From: Typha latifolia
Taxonomy: Eukaryota; Streptophyta; Magnoliopsida; Poales; Typhaceae
Length of the DNA: 64,000 nt
Reading direction: 5' to 3'
NCBI GenBank assembly: GCA_019914945.1
Contig: CM034106.1
Span: 10,726,501-10,790,500 of the forward strand
A program made the translations under genes and the position numbers. Positions 13,071 to 26,215 of this stretch are shown in pieces; position 1 is the first letter of the stretch, and each line of letters starts with the position of its first letter. The notes beneath the pieces were generated by a model, which saw only the letters and a program-made list of their open reading frames with translations, had not been told where the DNA came from and did no database searches.

Positions 13071-13603
13071 TAGTGTTAATATACTGCCTCTTTTTTCTTT
13101 TTTCTTTTTTCTTGTGTGAACAAATAATAAAATTAAAATGCAAGGATCTTGTTGATATGTTACTCGGTATAATAACCAGTCACAAGTTGCCACATATGCA
13201 ACTTGCAGCAGGTCCGATGATCCGTAATATGTTATTTGGTCTTCTTCACGGTTCGTCCCTTAAGGCGCCAAAGTCCAACAATTAATTTTCTAAAAACACA
13301 TGCGGGTGAACCCGAAAGGAAAACCCGTAGACCCGCGTGAAACTGCGGCGTAGGTCTAACGCGGGCGGGAGAAGCGAGGCGATAAATTAGATCACACGGC
13401 CCAGATTTTCTCTGTTTCACTCGGGTGGGAGAGGGGCCGAACTACCGATCCCAACAACCGGTTACCTACCGATGGCGACGAAGTCGTTCTCGACCCTTCT
13501 CTTATCTTCCACAAAATTTTCTTCCTTCGATGCCTTCCTCTGCTTCTGAAATCTCCTCCCCCGTGTTCTCCGATCTCCGTATTTGATCTCGAGTCTGGAT
13601 TAG

Positions 13604-16600
13604 ATGGCCGTGGCGATCGAGTGGGCTCGGGGAATGTTCGGTCTCGTCTTCTTTCTCACGCTGGTTTCGCCATCTGCGATGTTTCGCGTGGTCGCCAGGC
13701 CCGACAAGGAGACGAGGGAGAAATTCTATGGCAATCTTATGATGGGGCCTTCGCATAACAGCTCCGGGGAAGGGAGCATTGCCGAGATGTTTGATCGCGT
13801 GCTTGAGAAGGAGTTCTCGGAGGGAGATTCGCCCGAAGGTAGGGATCTCTATTTCGTTTCAAATTTTGATCAAGAATGTAATTCTCTATTTTGTTCCAAC
13901 TTCCAAGAAATTGATGCGTCATCTTACGAACTTGAGGCTCTTGATGACTAAGAAAATGAGCTGAATCGTTTTTAAAGGTGTTAATTAACCTCTTTTTCTG
14001 CTTTCCTTTGATGTCAAAATGTTCCATCTTCCTGCTCTTTCTAAATTATGTTGGGTTTCTTCATCACAAAATGTTCTGTACTTTCTTCTCACTAAACGTG
14101 CTCTTAGGAGATTTCCCTATAATGATTATTCTCTTTTTAATTATGTATGATTTGCATATGACTGGTGCGAAAAAAAAATCCCTTGCCTCATTATATGAAA
14201 ATCTTTTGCAAAGATTGACATCTAATATTATGTATTTAGACATCTATTTCGTGGGTTTATAAGGACATATTAGTTAGTTGTGACTTGTGAGTCAAGTTCT
14301 CTATTGATCATAAATGAACTTTTCTGTTTCTAGGTTTGTGCATTTGTGTGTACCTTGCACCTATATTTGTTTGTTTGGTTTCTGGTATTGGAATAACGAT
14401 TGTGACCATTTACTAGGAAATCTGTTTTTAGACTTAAAAAGTGATAAATACTTAAAACCTCTTTCAGTTAACTACTCCATAATTAAAGAAGAGGAACAGA
14501 AACGGTCTATATATATGTGGTGTTATATTGGGAGAGTAAATGATCTTTTCCTTTATACTTGCAATCAATTTTAACTCCTCCTTAAATTGTCCAAATATGG
14601 AATGCATATCTAATGCTAACATGTCTTGAAAGATCTCTACTTCTATCATTATATTTTACTTTATTGTTTGTACCTTCTATTTTTCTTTGTACTTAGATTG
14701 TCAGTGCAATTTTTCTTCTTCTGAGATTGCTTTGATATTTTTGATGAGCCAATATTCTTTGTCAGGTCCTGACGAAAGTAGCTTCAACAACAGTGTAGCA
14801 GATCATCAAGTAGGTTTGATCTGCTGTCTATGTTCTTGCTAAAGTGTCTGGTGCAATTGCTTTGTACTTAGCAGTCTTTTTTTTTTCTTAAATTCTTTTT
14901 CCAAAAGACTTACTTTTTTTACTGTTCAGGCTGTTCTGGAGACTGTAGCAATTATTACACATGATAAGTCAAAGAAAAATGAGTCACAGGAGGCAAAGTA
15001 TGTAAATGTTTCAAGTTGTATAAAACAGCAGCATTTCAACTAGGAACATATGTTGACTTCCATACTGTTTTTTGTGCAGTGCTACCAAATCTTTCCAAAT
15101 TGGTGATGTCTTTGCATTGGAAAATGAGGGTTCTGATGATATGACAACCTTGATAGATAGAAAGGTATTTTAATGTTGGTTTAGGATGACAAGTGGCAAG
15201 TATGTTTTATAGCTGTCAGAAAATTTTGGTGTTTGTTTGCTTGATATTTAATTATTTATCGATTTCCACTAACTCAAAAAACTTTGCTTGCTTCATTTAT
15301 GTAGGACAATGTCTTTGTGATGTCAAATCGTAAATCTAAGTATCCAGTGCTTCAAGTAGATTTAAGGTCAGCTTAATAATTTATTGTGTGCAATTTTGTG
15401 TGTTTATAATTGGCTGAATACTTGTCATTCAGGTTTTAATTTAATGACTCCTTGCAGGTTGATTTCGGATCTAGCTGTTGTAATTGTTTCAGCTACTATT
15501 GGTGGCATCACTTTTTCATGCATGGGGCAGCCTGTGAGTACAATATTGTACTCTTTTTACCTCTTTTTTTAAATTTTTTTTTTGTTTTGTTTCTGTTTTC
15601 TTTCTTTTGGGGGGAAAGACTGTCAAATTCTAATCACTGAGCATGTGATTGTTGATCATTGCTCAGCCTGTGCTTGAAACTAATTTTAGTGCATCAGTTC
15701 TTCCAGTATTTTTGTTCCTCCTCTGCTTATATATCTCATTGCTCCATTTCTACTTGTAACTTGCAAGGTTATTGTTGGTTACCTTCTGGCAGGGTCCCTC
15801 ATTGGACCAGGGGGCTTGAACTTCATTAGTGAAATTGTGCAGGTAGTTTCATAACCTTCAAGACTTCAAGTTCATAATATTATAACTTTCTTGAGTTTCT
15901 GTTCTTTGTTGGTTTAGCTGCACACTTTTTGATAATCTATTTGTTAATAAAAAGAAGGTTGGCTCTAACTTTTCTTCTGTTTTCTACTGTTTCCTCATTT
16001 GTTTTGTATTCTAATAGTTTTCTCCGATACTACACCATGTTGTTTCTTAGATTCTGACAAAAATAAGTCTATTCAGGTAACTGTAGAAGATATGGTAAGG
16101 CTTGTTATGTTGATTTTCCTCCATATTCATTCCATGCATGGATATCATAGAATGCAAGACAACTAACATTGTAAAAGAAAGTTTGATACATCAGAATAAA
16201 TGTACAAAAATCTGAATAACAACTTTATCAGTGTGAGATTTACTAAGCATGATGTACTTTAAGGCAAACACATTCTCAATTTTCCCTGCTTTATCAGTGT
16301 GATCCTGGCTAAAATAATTCGAAAAATGCTGTCTTTCTTTTTAAATCATTATTTTTGTTGGGTACATCTTGTCTGAAGATTTACTGAAATGTTTCTTCAA
16401 TATGCATATATAATGCAATTTCAAATAACTTCCTGAGTTGTTTATATTTTCTTCTCAGCTATTGTTGGAAGGGGCATGTTGATTATCTGTATTATTCCTC
16501 ATTTAATACATTTCATTCTAATTCAGGTTGAAACAGTTGCACAGTTTGGTGTGGTGTTTCTTCTTTTTGCATTGGGCCTTGAGTTTTCATTGACAAAGGT

Positions 16601-19600
16601 ATCCATTTTGAACAGAATAATATACACAATATCTGCTTCCTTTAAAGAATGCTAACTCTTTCCTAGGCATACAGTTTACAATATATGATATTATTTTATA
16701 CAGCACTTATTTTGCTTTTAGTAACTGCCAGTTAAAAGTTGTTGGGCCTGTTGCTGTTCTTGGAGGTCTGCTTCAGATTGTTATATTCATGTTCTTGTGC
16801 GGTCTAACTGCCATGGTACGCTGTTGATTGTTCTTTTAAATTTAAAGCATATGTACCTTGGTAGTAGTAAACTATTTTCACTTGTTCAGTGTTGTGAGAA
16901 AGGTTAACTGTCTAAGAAATCAGAGATTTTTACTTCATGCAGTTATGTGGTGCAAAATCATCTGAGGGCATATTTGTTGGCTCTTTCTTATCAATGTCAT
17001 CTACTGCAGTGGTAACAATTTCAAATCTAAATATATTTAAGTTTGCTACATTCCCTTCTCTCTACTTGGGTAAATGGATTGTTATTCTGTTCTATACCAG
17101 GTTTCCAAATTTTTGATGGAAAAAAGTAGCATGAATGCTCTTCATGGTCAAGTGACAATTGGTACACTTATTCTTCAGGTTTGTCTTGTGAAACATTTTG
17201 CATTTTAACAATTTCTGTCACAGTATTACCATTACATCGACTTATCTTTTGCCTTGATATATTAACCATACTGACTTTATAATTAGTTGCGCAAATTTTT
17301 TATGATCATTTGCAAATATTGAATGACCACCACATGTTATAATGAAACAGGAAATAGTGAAATACAGGTGGCTAATCATGTGACTTCTAATTTAATTGTC
17401 AACAATAAACTAATCTTGTAAATCTGGAAGGTTTAATATATAATTTGCTTGCATTCCAAGTGAATGCAAGTACATTGAGGGTGAGGCATTTTGTTAAGGT
17501 GGAATATCAGTTTCTCATTTGCCATATTTTTTCCAGGATTGTGCAGTGGGTCTACTCTTTGCACTGCTTCCAATTTTGGGTGGTGGCTCGGGTGTTTTCG
17601 AAGGAATAATGTCAATGGGGAAGCTGTAAGAGACTTTATTATATTTGTGATTTGAATGAATTACTTGATATCTTATCTTTCAACAGAAGCAAAATAGTGT
17701 TTATAGTTTCTTATTAAACTGTTGGATTTATATAATAACATTACTGTTTTTTATTGATCTTCTCCTTGAACAAAGCCATCATTTATAAGGTGGATTTCCT
17801 TCAGAATAAATCAAAAGGAACAGATTTATCTAATTGCTCAGTTATGCAGCGTACTGGCTGATTTTAGTACTTTTCTCATATCCAGGTTGCTGGTCTTGTC
17901 TGTGTTTATTACTGGTGCGTCTATACTGTCTTGGTCTTTTGTTCCTCGATTCTTGAAGCTCATGGTTCAATTGTCATCACAAGTGAGTTATTTCCTATAA
18001 TTTTATGTTGGTGAGGCTGGCAAAAATTAGAATCCTGTATTGGGATATTCAGCTTAACCTTGTGAACACTTCAAATTGTCGAAGATTCTCATTTGTCTAC
18101 CATATGAAAACATAATTGCAACATTAAAACGATTTTATATTATTATATGCTGAATTGCTAATTTTAAGTGATTATAATTGAGTAAACCTGAAAATCAACA
18201 TGCTTTATTAGGCTGCCATTTTCTCCCAGAACTTGCCAGTGTATTGTATTTGTTTCTAAAATAGTAAAATGTTTATCTGCCTATGGAAGATAGGCATCCT
18301 GTATATCTCATAATATCTTAGTATAGTAAAAGAGTGCCTCTTCTGAGGTTGTGTTATAATCGTCATCGTGTGATGTGCATCACACGTCTAGATTTCTAGA
18401 GTTGAGCAATTAGCAACATCACATACTCTTACCTGATGCCTGACAGTTGAAAGCTGAAGAAAAACTAGAAAGGTTCTGTTCCGTTGATTCGGAGTATGAA
18501 TACTATATGGATGAAAATTTAAGGCACCTCATGCTCTAGAATTCCACTTGTTCCGTCTCTTCTGGTAAGCACACTTGGAATATGTTGTGTCAGCATTATT
18601 GGCAGGAGTTATTTATACCCAGTCATGTTAACTCCTGGGATTTTGAGATAGTAGATAATATGGCAATCTAATGGAGATAATAGTGTAATATTCTGAGGAA
18701 TATTTTTCTTAGTTATAGCAATCTAATGAACGAAAGAGAAAGATGATTGCTTCTGACTTGAGGACTTTGTCCTCTGGTCAGCGATAGTCGGTAGACATTA
18801 GCCAGTACCCAGTAGCCACAGAACCAGCTAGAAGAAAATCCCTGGCAATCTACAAACATTAAAAAATTGCGAAGTAGAAATGATGGTCTGAAGGAAAAAC
18901 AGTGGAGTTTGGGAAGATGAGAAGAATATGATGAATCATAACTGTTAAGCACCCAGCAACATAGTTACTAGATCGAGGATGCTCGCTTAATGAAGGAAAA
19001 GATCAAAAGTATTACACATCTAATAGGTGGTTGATCGCACATGTAGGATTTTAGTTGTGTAGATAGACTGACATGGGCTGAAATTATAAGAAAGTAAAAA
19101 TAGAATTCCTCTATTGGCATATATGATTATATGAATATTCAGAATTTTAAAGACAGATATTGTAGTGACTGGGAGACATTCTATTCAATTTCTTTTCCCT
19201 TGGCTCTTCAGCTAAAATAGTACGTATAACATATGCTTATTTGCTCTGGATATCAATAATTTTGTCCTTTTACCGCAACTCTGTCCATTGTAGAGCTCTG
19301 CTCTCCTTGACTAATCTGTTTGCTGAATTTGCAGACAAATGAACTCTACCAGTTAGCTTCTGTGGCTTTTTGCTTACTGCTAGCTTGGGTAAGAGCATGC
19401 TATGTTATTCCCTTTTTTAATCTATAAAGTTTGTAGTCCGTATGTGTGTATTGAGTGTAAGTGCGTGTTGCATGCAATTACTAAGAGTAAACAACTTGGG
19501 CCAATCATTTAGCTACTTAGGTATTTTGCTTTCTTCTGTAGTCGGCCTTTGTTGATCTACTATATGTCTCAAGAAACTCTTTCACCATGAGCAATGGTTC

Positions 19601-22600
19601 CTTATATTCATGATGTAGAAAATCATTGTGTGTTGATTTATTTCACCACAAATCTTTCTTTGGTTTATCTTTTGTCTTGGATACTTTCCTGCATAAATTT
19701 TGTTGTATATTTAGACTGCTTCTGTTGCTGGTTTTTATTTCTAGATGCCTTTTCCATCTTTAGTGTTTCATACTTAAATATTTGTTTCTTTCCTGACAAA
19801 CTAATTTCTTTTGTTCTTTTCATCCTTGTGCCTGACCCCAATATCATTTATAACTCCAATGATTTATTAAAAAAACTTCAATTAGCACAGAAAAGATCGT
19901 TTCATGCATCACATATTGTGATTCTGTGTGTCAGTTGACTTACAAATTAGTTCCTTGAATCTCATATTGATGCTGTGAAGGCAATCCCTATGATGTAGTT
20001 ATCAGTAGCTGAGAACATGATTTACTTAATCATGTAGGAATAATATGTAAGAACAGAGTGTATAAAGGATTTGAAAAGAAAGTACTGAATCCATGATTTA
20101 CATGGTAAACTCTCAGGCTGATATTTTCTAAGGATTTCAGGAATGAGTCCACCAAGTAAATCAAGAGAAGAGAGAAAATTATTATTTTACTTTGTGTATT
20201 ACTCGGCCTATTTGGGTAAAAATATGTCATACCAAACTTCTTGTTTTTGACCTTAATGAAGAAATTCTAGGTCAAAGTTTTTCTAATCTATATTCCACCT
20301 TTCCTTTTGATCTCTGTCAGTGCAGTGATAATCTAGGATTGAGTCTTGAGCTAGGGTCCTTTGTTGCTGGAGTTATGATATCCAACACTGACTTTGCACA
20401 GCATACTTTGGAGCAGGTGAATTTCGGCTGGTCATTTTCATGTTTTGAGCTTGTATTTTATGTGCATTGGTACTTTATTCCTAATATTCATAATTATTCA
20501 TTTGATTTCATACAATTTTCCTGGGGTATTATCAACATGCTCAGTTCACAGTAATGTTATCTCATGTCTTTGGAGTGACATATTTGCAGGCTGCAGCAAG
20601 TATTCTCAACATACATATTTGTAGGTTAAACTTTGCCGCGAGAATGGTGTTGAAACCTAATAATAGCTGCACCTAATTCTACAAGTACAGAAAAGGACTG
20701 ATGTGTTGATTATTGAAAAACGTAACTGTTGGTTTAATGACTAATTCATGATTCTTTGTACTGTTAAAAAGCATAATTGTTGGTTTAATGACTACTACAT
20801 CATTTTTGTGCTTAACAGTTGGTGTATGTATATACTTGCAAGAATAATGATTTAGGATGACTTAATTCAGATTCTATGGTCTCTGCATTTTATTGAATTG
20901 ATATGCAGTACAGGTTATTTTTGAGATATTTACTACCATGGCATGCTTATCTACTCTTTCATGTCTCCTCTTTTGGCATACAATTTTTCAGAGTAGCGCA
21001 GCAATTATTGTGCATTTGAAGTCATTATTTTGTGAGTGTTGCTGCAATTTGTCCAGTATTTTATAATGCCAACACCTTGCTAGCAGGTTGTCATTCTGCA
21101 AAAATATCATTGCATCGTGTTCAATACTTAACAATGCCAACACTTGCTAGCTTCACAGTTTAATTGGGAAAACTTAGAGGAGCCACATTGTGAAAGATAT
21201 TGCTGAATCAGCAAATTATGGCAATTGGTTGATGCATCACACTTTTCTTCACTCTTCATTCTACACCTAAGGAGATTCTAAATATAGTGCAGATCTTGTT
21301 ATATGAAAATTGATTAAATTTCTACTCTTGGTCTTAGGAAATGGATATCTGAATTCTGCATTATAGGAAGGTAGAAACAATAGTTGAAGGCACTTTAAGA
21401 AGTTCTGTTTATTTCTGTTAACTCACAAAATTGCCCACTTGGTCTCACAAAATTGTCCGCTCAGACTTATCTGCCCATTTTACATGGTGAAGGTTCTTTA
21501 GTTGCGCAACCAGTAAGCTGTCTTACTGTCTTACTGAAGGTTCTGATTTGCTTTTAGAACTGACAATTGGAGAAGGCAAAAGAAAAAGGCAAGCTAAAGT
21601 TTAAATTTTAAAATCTTAAAGTATGCATGCATGACTCGATATTGAGGCACAAGCTAAGTTAAGGACTGAAAATGGGAAGGACAACACTGAACTGCATACC
21701 ATTAGTTTACCATATTCCTTCCTCTTAAGTGGGTTGTTGGATCAATTTTGATTCCTTGTAAAACTATTTGTTTGTCAGGGTTTATCAGTTTGATCCAATC
21801 AAAGAAAGGGCAGATTTAGGGCTCTTTAGTTTAAAATTAGTGGCTCTTGGGCACTACTGGCTTTGTATTATTCTTCCATAATTCCATTATGATCTATGAA
21901 TGCTTTGTTTTCCCCCTTGTACTATGTTTTAATGATAATGTTCTATTTTCTGTTTTTTTTTTTCATGTAAGGTGGAAGCAATTCGTAATCTATTTGCTGC
22001 TCTCTTCCTTGCTAGCATTGGCATGCTTATAGATGTTCAGTTCCTGTGGCACCATGTCGATATACTACTCGCATCTGTCATTCTGGTTGTGGTAATTAAG
22101 ACAGTAGTTACAACCATAGTGGTAAAAGCCTTTGGGTACAGCATCAGAACAGCTTTTGTTGTAAGTATCATTAATAACAATTTGATTGAGACACTTTTTT
22201 TTTCGGATATACAACAAACTAATTGCTTGTTCTTTTGTTGTTTCTGTCTGGACCTGTAGGTAGGTTTGTCATTAGCTCAAATCGGAGAGTTTGCATTCGT
22301 TCTTTTGAGCCGTGCTTCACATCTTCATCTTGTTGAGGTGATATTTTCTCATCCTATTCATGTCTCTGTCCCTTTAAATGCTCAGTTTGCTAGGAATAGG
22401 ATGCATAATGATCTACTTATAAAACTAACTACTGCCAGACTTAAAAGATAGACAAGTTTTAGGGCTATGACAGTTGTGTAATCAGGAGCTTGAACCAGCA
22501 TTTAATGAGGGACATCAAGAGTTCCATGCTACTTGTCTATGTAATTTTTCTTGTGTTGCTTGGGATTTCAAATATGCAAACTCCCTTATTGGTTCCTCTT

Positions 22601-23428
22601 TGCATTTTCTTTTTATTTATTTATTGTTTTTCTTATATTTTTGTAGTTTAGGCAAGAAAAGACATTATAGAAACTATGATTGTAATTTTGTGTCTTCCAT
22701 TTGCTGAAAAAGAAACATTTTATGACCAAATTGTATAGAATATTTTCTCTCTTAATAACCTTGTTCTCAACACTAGCATGTTACATTATTTTAGCTCACG
22801 TCAACAACTAGATGTTGCCCATTCTACTTCTGTGATGTAATTGTCTAGCCTTTCAGATCCTTTGATCTATATATTTCCCACTCACCGGATTTTTCTTTAT
22901 ATAGGGAAAAATGTATCTCTTGCTTCTGGGGACAACAGCCCTTAGTTTGGTGAGCATCTTGTTGCTTAAGCATTGTTGTAGTGGAGCCTCAATATTTAAT
23001 ATTCTTTTTTTACCTCTTCCTCTCCACAGGTAACAACTCCTCTCGTTTTCAAATTAATACCTGTAGTAATGCACCTTGGCATTCTTATGCGCTGGTTTCC
23101 TTCAGAGAACAGCACCCAGAATGAGGTCAGTTCACTTGTCTCTTTATTGATAGTTGCGTGCTTTCCACTACTCTGATGGTATGTACTTATTATTGATGCA
23201 AAGTCTCTTTTGTATTGAGGAACCTGTTGACTTGCCATAAGTTTACTCGGGCATGAGTTTTTGAATTCAGATTTTCTTTCAGTAGATCTTCTCCTTTTGG
23301 AAATTTTCTTCAAAATGCTTATGAGATTTATTAGAAGTGCCAAAGCATCTGGTTGTCTCTGAGCCTAATTCTTTTTTTTTATACAGGATAAAGCAAACAT
23401 GCTTGAAGTGCACAGTAGATCAGTCTGA
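13604..23428 (+). CDS. KEA: K+ efflux antiporter of the KEA4/5/6 type, 20 exons
   Basis: Exons: 13604-13838, 14766-14809, 14930-14997, 15080-15164, 15305-15366, 15458-15533, 15768-15842, 16527-16598, 16732-16815, 16943-17011, 17101-17178, 17537-17625, 17886-17982, 19335-19388, 20321-20416, 21972-22160, 22260-22337, 22905-22949, 23030-23125, 23387-23428. They join in frame to 577 residues, the usual size. The N-terminus has a signal-like segment and an acidic luminal domain (EKFYGNL, GEGSIAEMFDRVLEKEF). A CPA2-type cation/proton antiporter domain of about a dozen membrane segments follows, with GYLLAGSLIGPGGL, the transport motif Gln316-Asp317 in LILQDCAVGLL, and GLSLAQIGEFAFVL. It lacks the C-terminal KTN domain, as KEA4-6 do. 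In Arabidopsis these proteins exchange K+ for H+ in Golgi, trans-Golgi and prevacuolar membranes and set luminal pH. All introns appear to be GT-AG. Confidence 0.93.
18368..18387. repeat. Short near-perfect palindrome in a KEA intron
   Basis: CGTGTGATG and CATCACACG flank a TG spacer, giving a 9-bp hairpin arm within intron 13 (17983-19334). No known RNA family was recognised around it. Confidence 0.6.
20417..21971. other. Long KEA intron with small internal duplications
   Basis: This 1.56-kb intron repeats GTTGGTTTAATGACTA (about 20727 and 20778) and a GCCAACAC..TTGCTAGC segment (about 21068 and 21136). It has no gene or clear element. The duplications look like local slippage or decayed insert DNA. 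Confidence 0.5.
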
Positions 23429-23929
23429 CATCTACCGGCGAGCTTCTGTGTTGCATTTTTTGGAAGATCATTTGTGCTGCAATCTTTGCACTCCACGGAT
23501 TCCAACTTTCCTAAAGACGCTGTTCAACAGACCTAAGCCAGTCGTCTAGGAACTGGAACTGAGTTTTGCATATTTCGTCTGTACATATGCCCAATGGCTA
23601 ATGACAGAAAGTTCTCATACACCACCGTGATAGGCTGTACGTTTTAAATATTGACTAGGTACAGAATGAACTTATTCTAGAGAGAAGATTCTTTCTTTGG
23701 GATAGATGTACAAGGAACTCATCTTATTGAGAGAAATGTCGAGTTCCTTAGATAGTATTCAAATCACTGTGCAAACCAAGAACAAATGTAAACACGATTG
23801 ATATAACAATTCAAATCACACTATTTAGTTGTGATGATAGTTCTGTTCTCTGCCATTCTGTGCTAATGATTTTCACCTTTGATTTGATGATTGTGCATTT
23901 ATTAGTTGTTAGTCGTCTTAAATCCAAAA

Positions 23930-23946
23930 GCTGGAATAGCTCAGTT

Positions 23947-23979
<33 letters not shown>

Positions 23980-24003
23980 GAGGTTCAAGCCCTCCTTCTA
24001 GCG
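23930..24003 (+). tRNA. tRNA-Asn (anticodon GTT)
   Basis: A complete cloverleaf is readable: acceptor GCTGGAA pairing with TTCTAGC (one G-U pair), a D arm with GCTC/GAGC, anticodon stem TGTGG/CCACA with loop CTGTTAA (anticodon GTT at 23964-23966), and a T arm GGAGG-TTCAAGC-CCTCC. The last base is G and no CCA is encoded. Internal A and B box positions are intact. A TTTT tract follows within a few bases, consistent with RNA polymerase III termination. No intron is present. It lies about 500 bp beyond the KEA stop codon. Confidence 0.97.
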
Positions 24004-24501
24004 TTTTAGTTTAACATTTTTAATTTTTATTGTTTGATTTAAGAAATCAGCAAGATTTGACCTAACTTATTTAATTATTTTCTCCCTGTCTACAAAATTT
24101 ACAGATTTATGTTGCCAAATAAACAACATCATACATTGTTGAAAATTCCACTATTTCCTCTATTGTCAAATGGGGTACACTTCAATTTCTTATATAGTAA
24201 ATGGGTTGCACAGTTATACTATGAGTTAAACCCGCAATTGTTCATAATTAGCAAGATCCCACTTTTAGGATTAGATCCAGGCAAGCATTTCACAATGGGT
24301 CTCCTCATAATAACTTGTTGAATACAAATAATTACGTCAATCTAGATGTTGCTAGTTTCTGGATTTAGAATCACAACACCGAAGAGGACATCTCCATGGA
24401 CTTGAAAGAGAAGCAAATAGTCTTGCGACTTGTGAGCATCTTCAGCTCTAACTCTCATCTACTCCTCTTTTCCGCCTCACCAGCGTGTAGCGAATGCACT
24501 A
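24004..24501. other. Spacer between tRNA-Asn and the DUF688 gene
   Basis: AT-rich DNA with a small open frame (24109-24321) of no recognisable family. It holds the 3' flank of the minus-strand gene that ends at 24502. Confidence 0.5.
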
Positions 24502-25679
24502 TCATTTTTTGCTACTGATGACGAACGGGAAGCATGCGATCATACTCTTCATGGTGAGTTCCTGCAATACAACAAGGAAAAGGGAAAGAAAAAGAAGAGA
24601 AAATTATGATAATAACCTCAGTAACTGCTGCTGAATGCAATCAGAGTTTCTGGGTTAAATTGAGCACGATACCTTTGCGAGTACCAGTACTTGATCTCGA
24701 ACACATCGAGAAATATACATGTGAAATTTATTAATGGGTTCATTAAAGTAATAATTTAGGTTAGCCTTTCAATAGCTCGCTAGATTCCAAGTAGAAGAGT
24801 TTTAATTGTCTTAGAAGAAATATATTAAAAAAATTCTACAGTTGAGATAATTACCATTGAAGGATTTTTCTCCTTGACATCAACTGTTTTCCTTCTGTAG
24901 CTCAACTTGCGGCTTAACTCTATGAGTTCTCCAAGAGTAACTGTCCTCTTCGCCAAAGGCCTTGGTTTATTGACATAGTTGTTCTTAAAGACTGGTTCTG
25001 GTTCAGTAGTTGCTCTATCTTGCTTAGAGACCTTATTAATGAAAGCTACTTCAGGAGAAGATAAAGGGAAAAGGAACTCCAGAACTGATGCATCACCACC
25101 ATCATTCTGTGTGGTTGAGCTGCTTGAACTGCTATGTCCATCAGTTTCCGATAGTGAGTACCATGTCTCATGCCTGTTTGAGCTGTCTTCACTTAATTTT
25201 TCCCGGGAAGTAAAGGAATTTGGTAGAGACTGATGCAAGTTAGCAGCTGCTGGAGCTGTTACTGATGCAACTTGACAATTAGTAAGGGAAGGATCTGCAC
25301 CAGATGCATCGTTACCGATATGAAAAGAGAAACCCTCGAGATTGAATCCTTCAGAATAGTCCTCGTCTTCAGTGATAAAAGGATTTAATGAGCACCTCGA
25401 CGGAGATAAGCCGTCAAGCATCTGCGACGAATACATTGTTGACGACTCTGGAAATTGCTGAGATAACTGGACCAATGGCTTCCCAGGTTCTTCTTCCCAC
25501 AGGAAGGGAACACTCACAACAAGTCTAGCTGGAGATGGAACTGAGATTGTGGTGGTTGGCTTGGAAATCCACTCTCTTTTTGGTGTGCCAGGTTTCAGCT
25601 CCCAAAGATATGGAACTGAAATCTGCTGCCTGACTCTTTGCTGAGGATGAAACTCCAGGCTTTCCATCTCCTCTGCCAT
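24502..25679 (-). CDS. DUF688-type plant protein, two exons
   Basis: Exon 1 is 24855-25679 and exon 2 is 24502-24561; together they encode 294 residues. The N-terminus carries two copies of the family motif, SVPYLWELKPGTPK and SVPFLWEEEPGKP. A Ser-rich low-complexity middle follows, then the conserved segment TLGELIELSRKLSYRRKT. The function of the family is unknown. The start is MAEEMESLEF at 25679; the open frame reaches 25733 only through a GTG codon. Exon 1 can run on to a stop at 24825, but ATG|GTAATT is a good donor. The minus strand at 24561 then shows TTGTATTGCAG, after which ELTMKSMIACFPFV runs to a stop. I prefer the spliced form because both sites are good and the tail looks conserved; the unspliced form ends NPSMVIISTVEFF. 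Confidence 0.8.
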
Positions 25680-26215
25680 TTGTGGTATAGTGTTAAAGAT
25701 GAATCCCGGTTTAGAGTTGTAGATCACAGGCACTGGTTATATAAAGTAGGGCATTTGTGGGTTAGATGAGCTACCTCTTGATCAAACTGTTCTCGTTCAA
25801 CTATTCCCATTTGGTGGAACTGCAAGCCTAATACCAACTCCTCTTATGTTTCCTGTGCGTCTGATATATAATATGTTCATTATTCATACAAGGCTATATA
25901 AGAGGATTAAAAATCTTTCACTGCAATGACACAAAATCAATATTAACCACTGAATGAAGAAGGAGAGCAAAGAAGAAGGAATTGCTATTGTAACAAAAAT
26001 AGGGTTTTCTTACAAAATAAAGTAAATTTCATGTAACAAATGCAACAGCAATGGTTGAAAGATTAAAGAATGAAAAGAAAGAATTCAATCTTTATCTTTG
26101 TTCTAGGCCGAAGATGTCTTCTGTTTTCTCTCGTTAGTCCTTGTCTTCCTTCCCATTGCATTGAAGGCCAGGTAGGCCAGAAATCAATTTTGCTTCAAAT
26201 ATTTACTTGCAGGGA
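25680..26215. other. Spacer between two minus-strand genes
   Basis: No gene is visible. It should hold the promoter and leader of the DUF688 gene and the 3' flank of the LRR kinase gene. A TATATAA sequence at about 25738-25743 (minus strand TTATATAA) may serve the DUF688 gene or be part of a leader intron. Confidence 0.5.

Larger units (their letters stand above)
11000..13603. other. Intergenic between FLA and KEA (divergent promoters)
   Basis: FLA is transcribed leftward and KEA rightward, so this spacer holds both promoters. It contains an (AT)n run, an inverted-repeat element (12601-13070) and otherwise AT-rich DNA. The last 300 bases (from about 13300) turn GC-richer and probably include the KEA promoter and leader. 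No further gene is visible. Confidence 0.55.

Noticed and set aside
13978..14574. Hydrophobic small open frames in KEA intron 1
   Set aside because: T-rich intron DNA translates as Phe/Leu-rich peptides; no conserved motif or start context supports a gene.
25680..25733. Extending the DUF688-type protein to 25733
   Set aside because: The first codon would be GTG; the ATG at 25679 gives the MAEEME start expected for the family.
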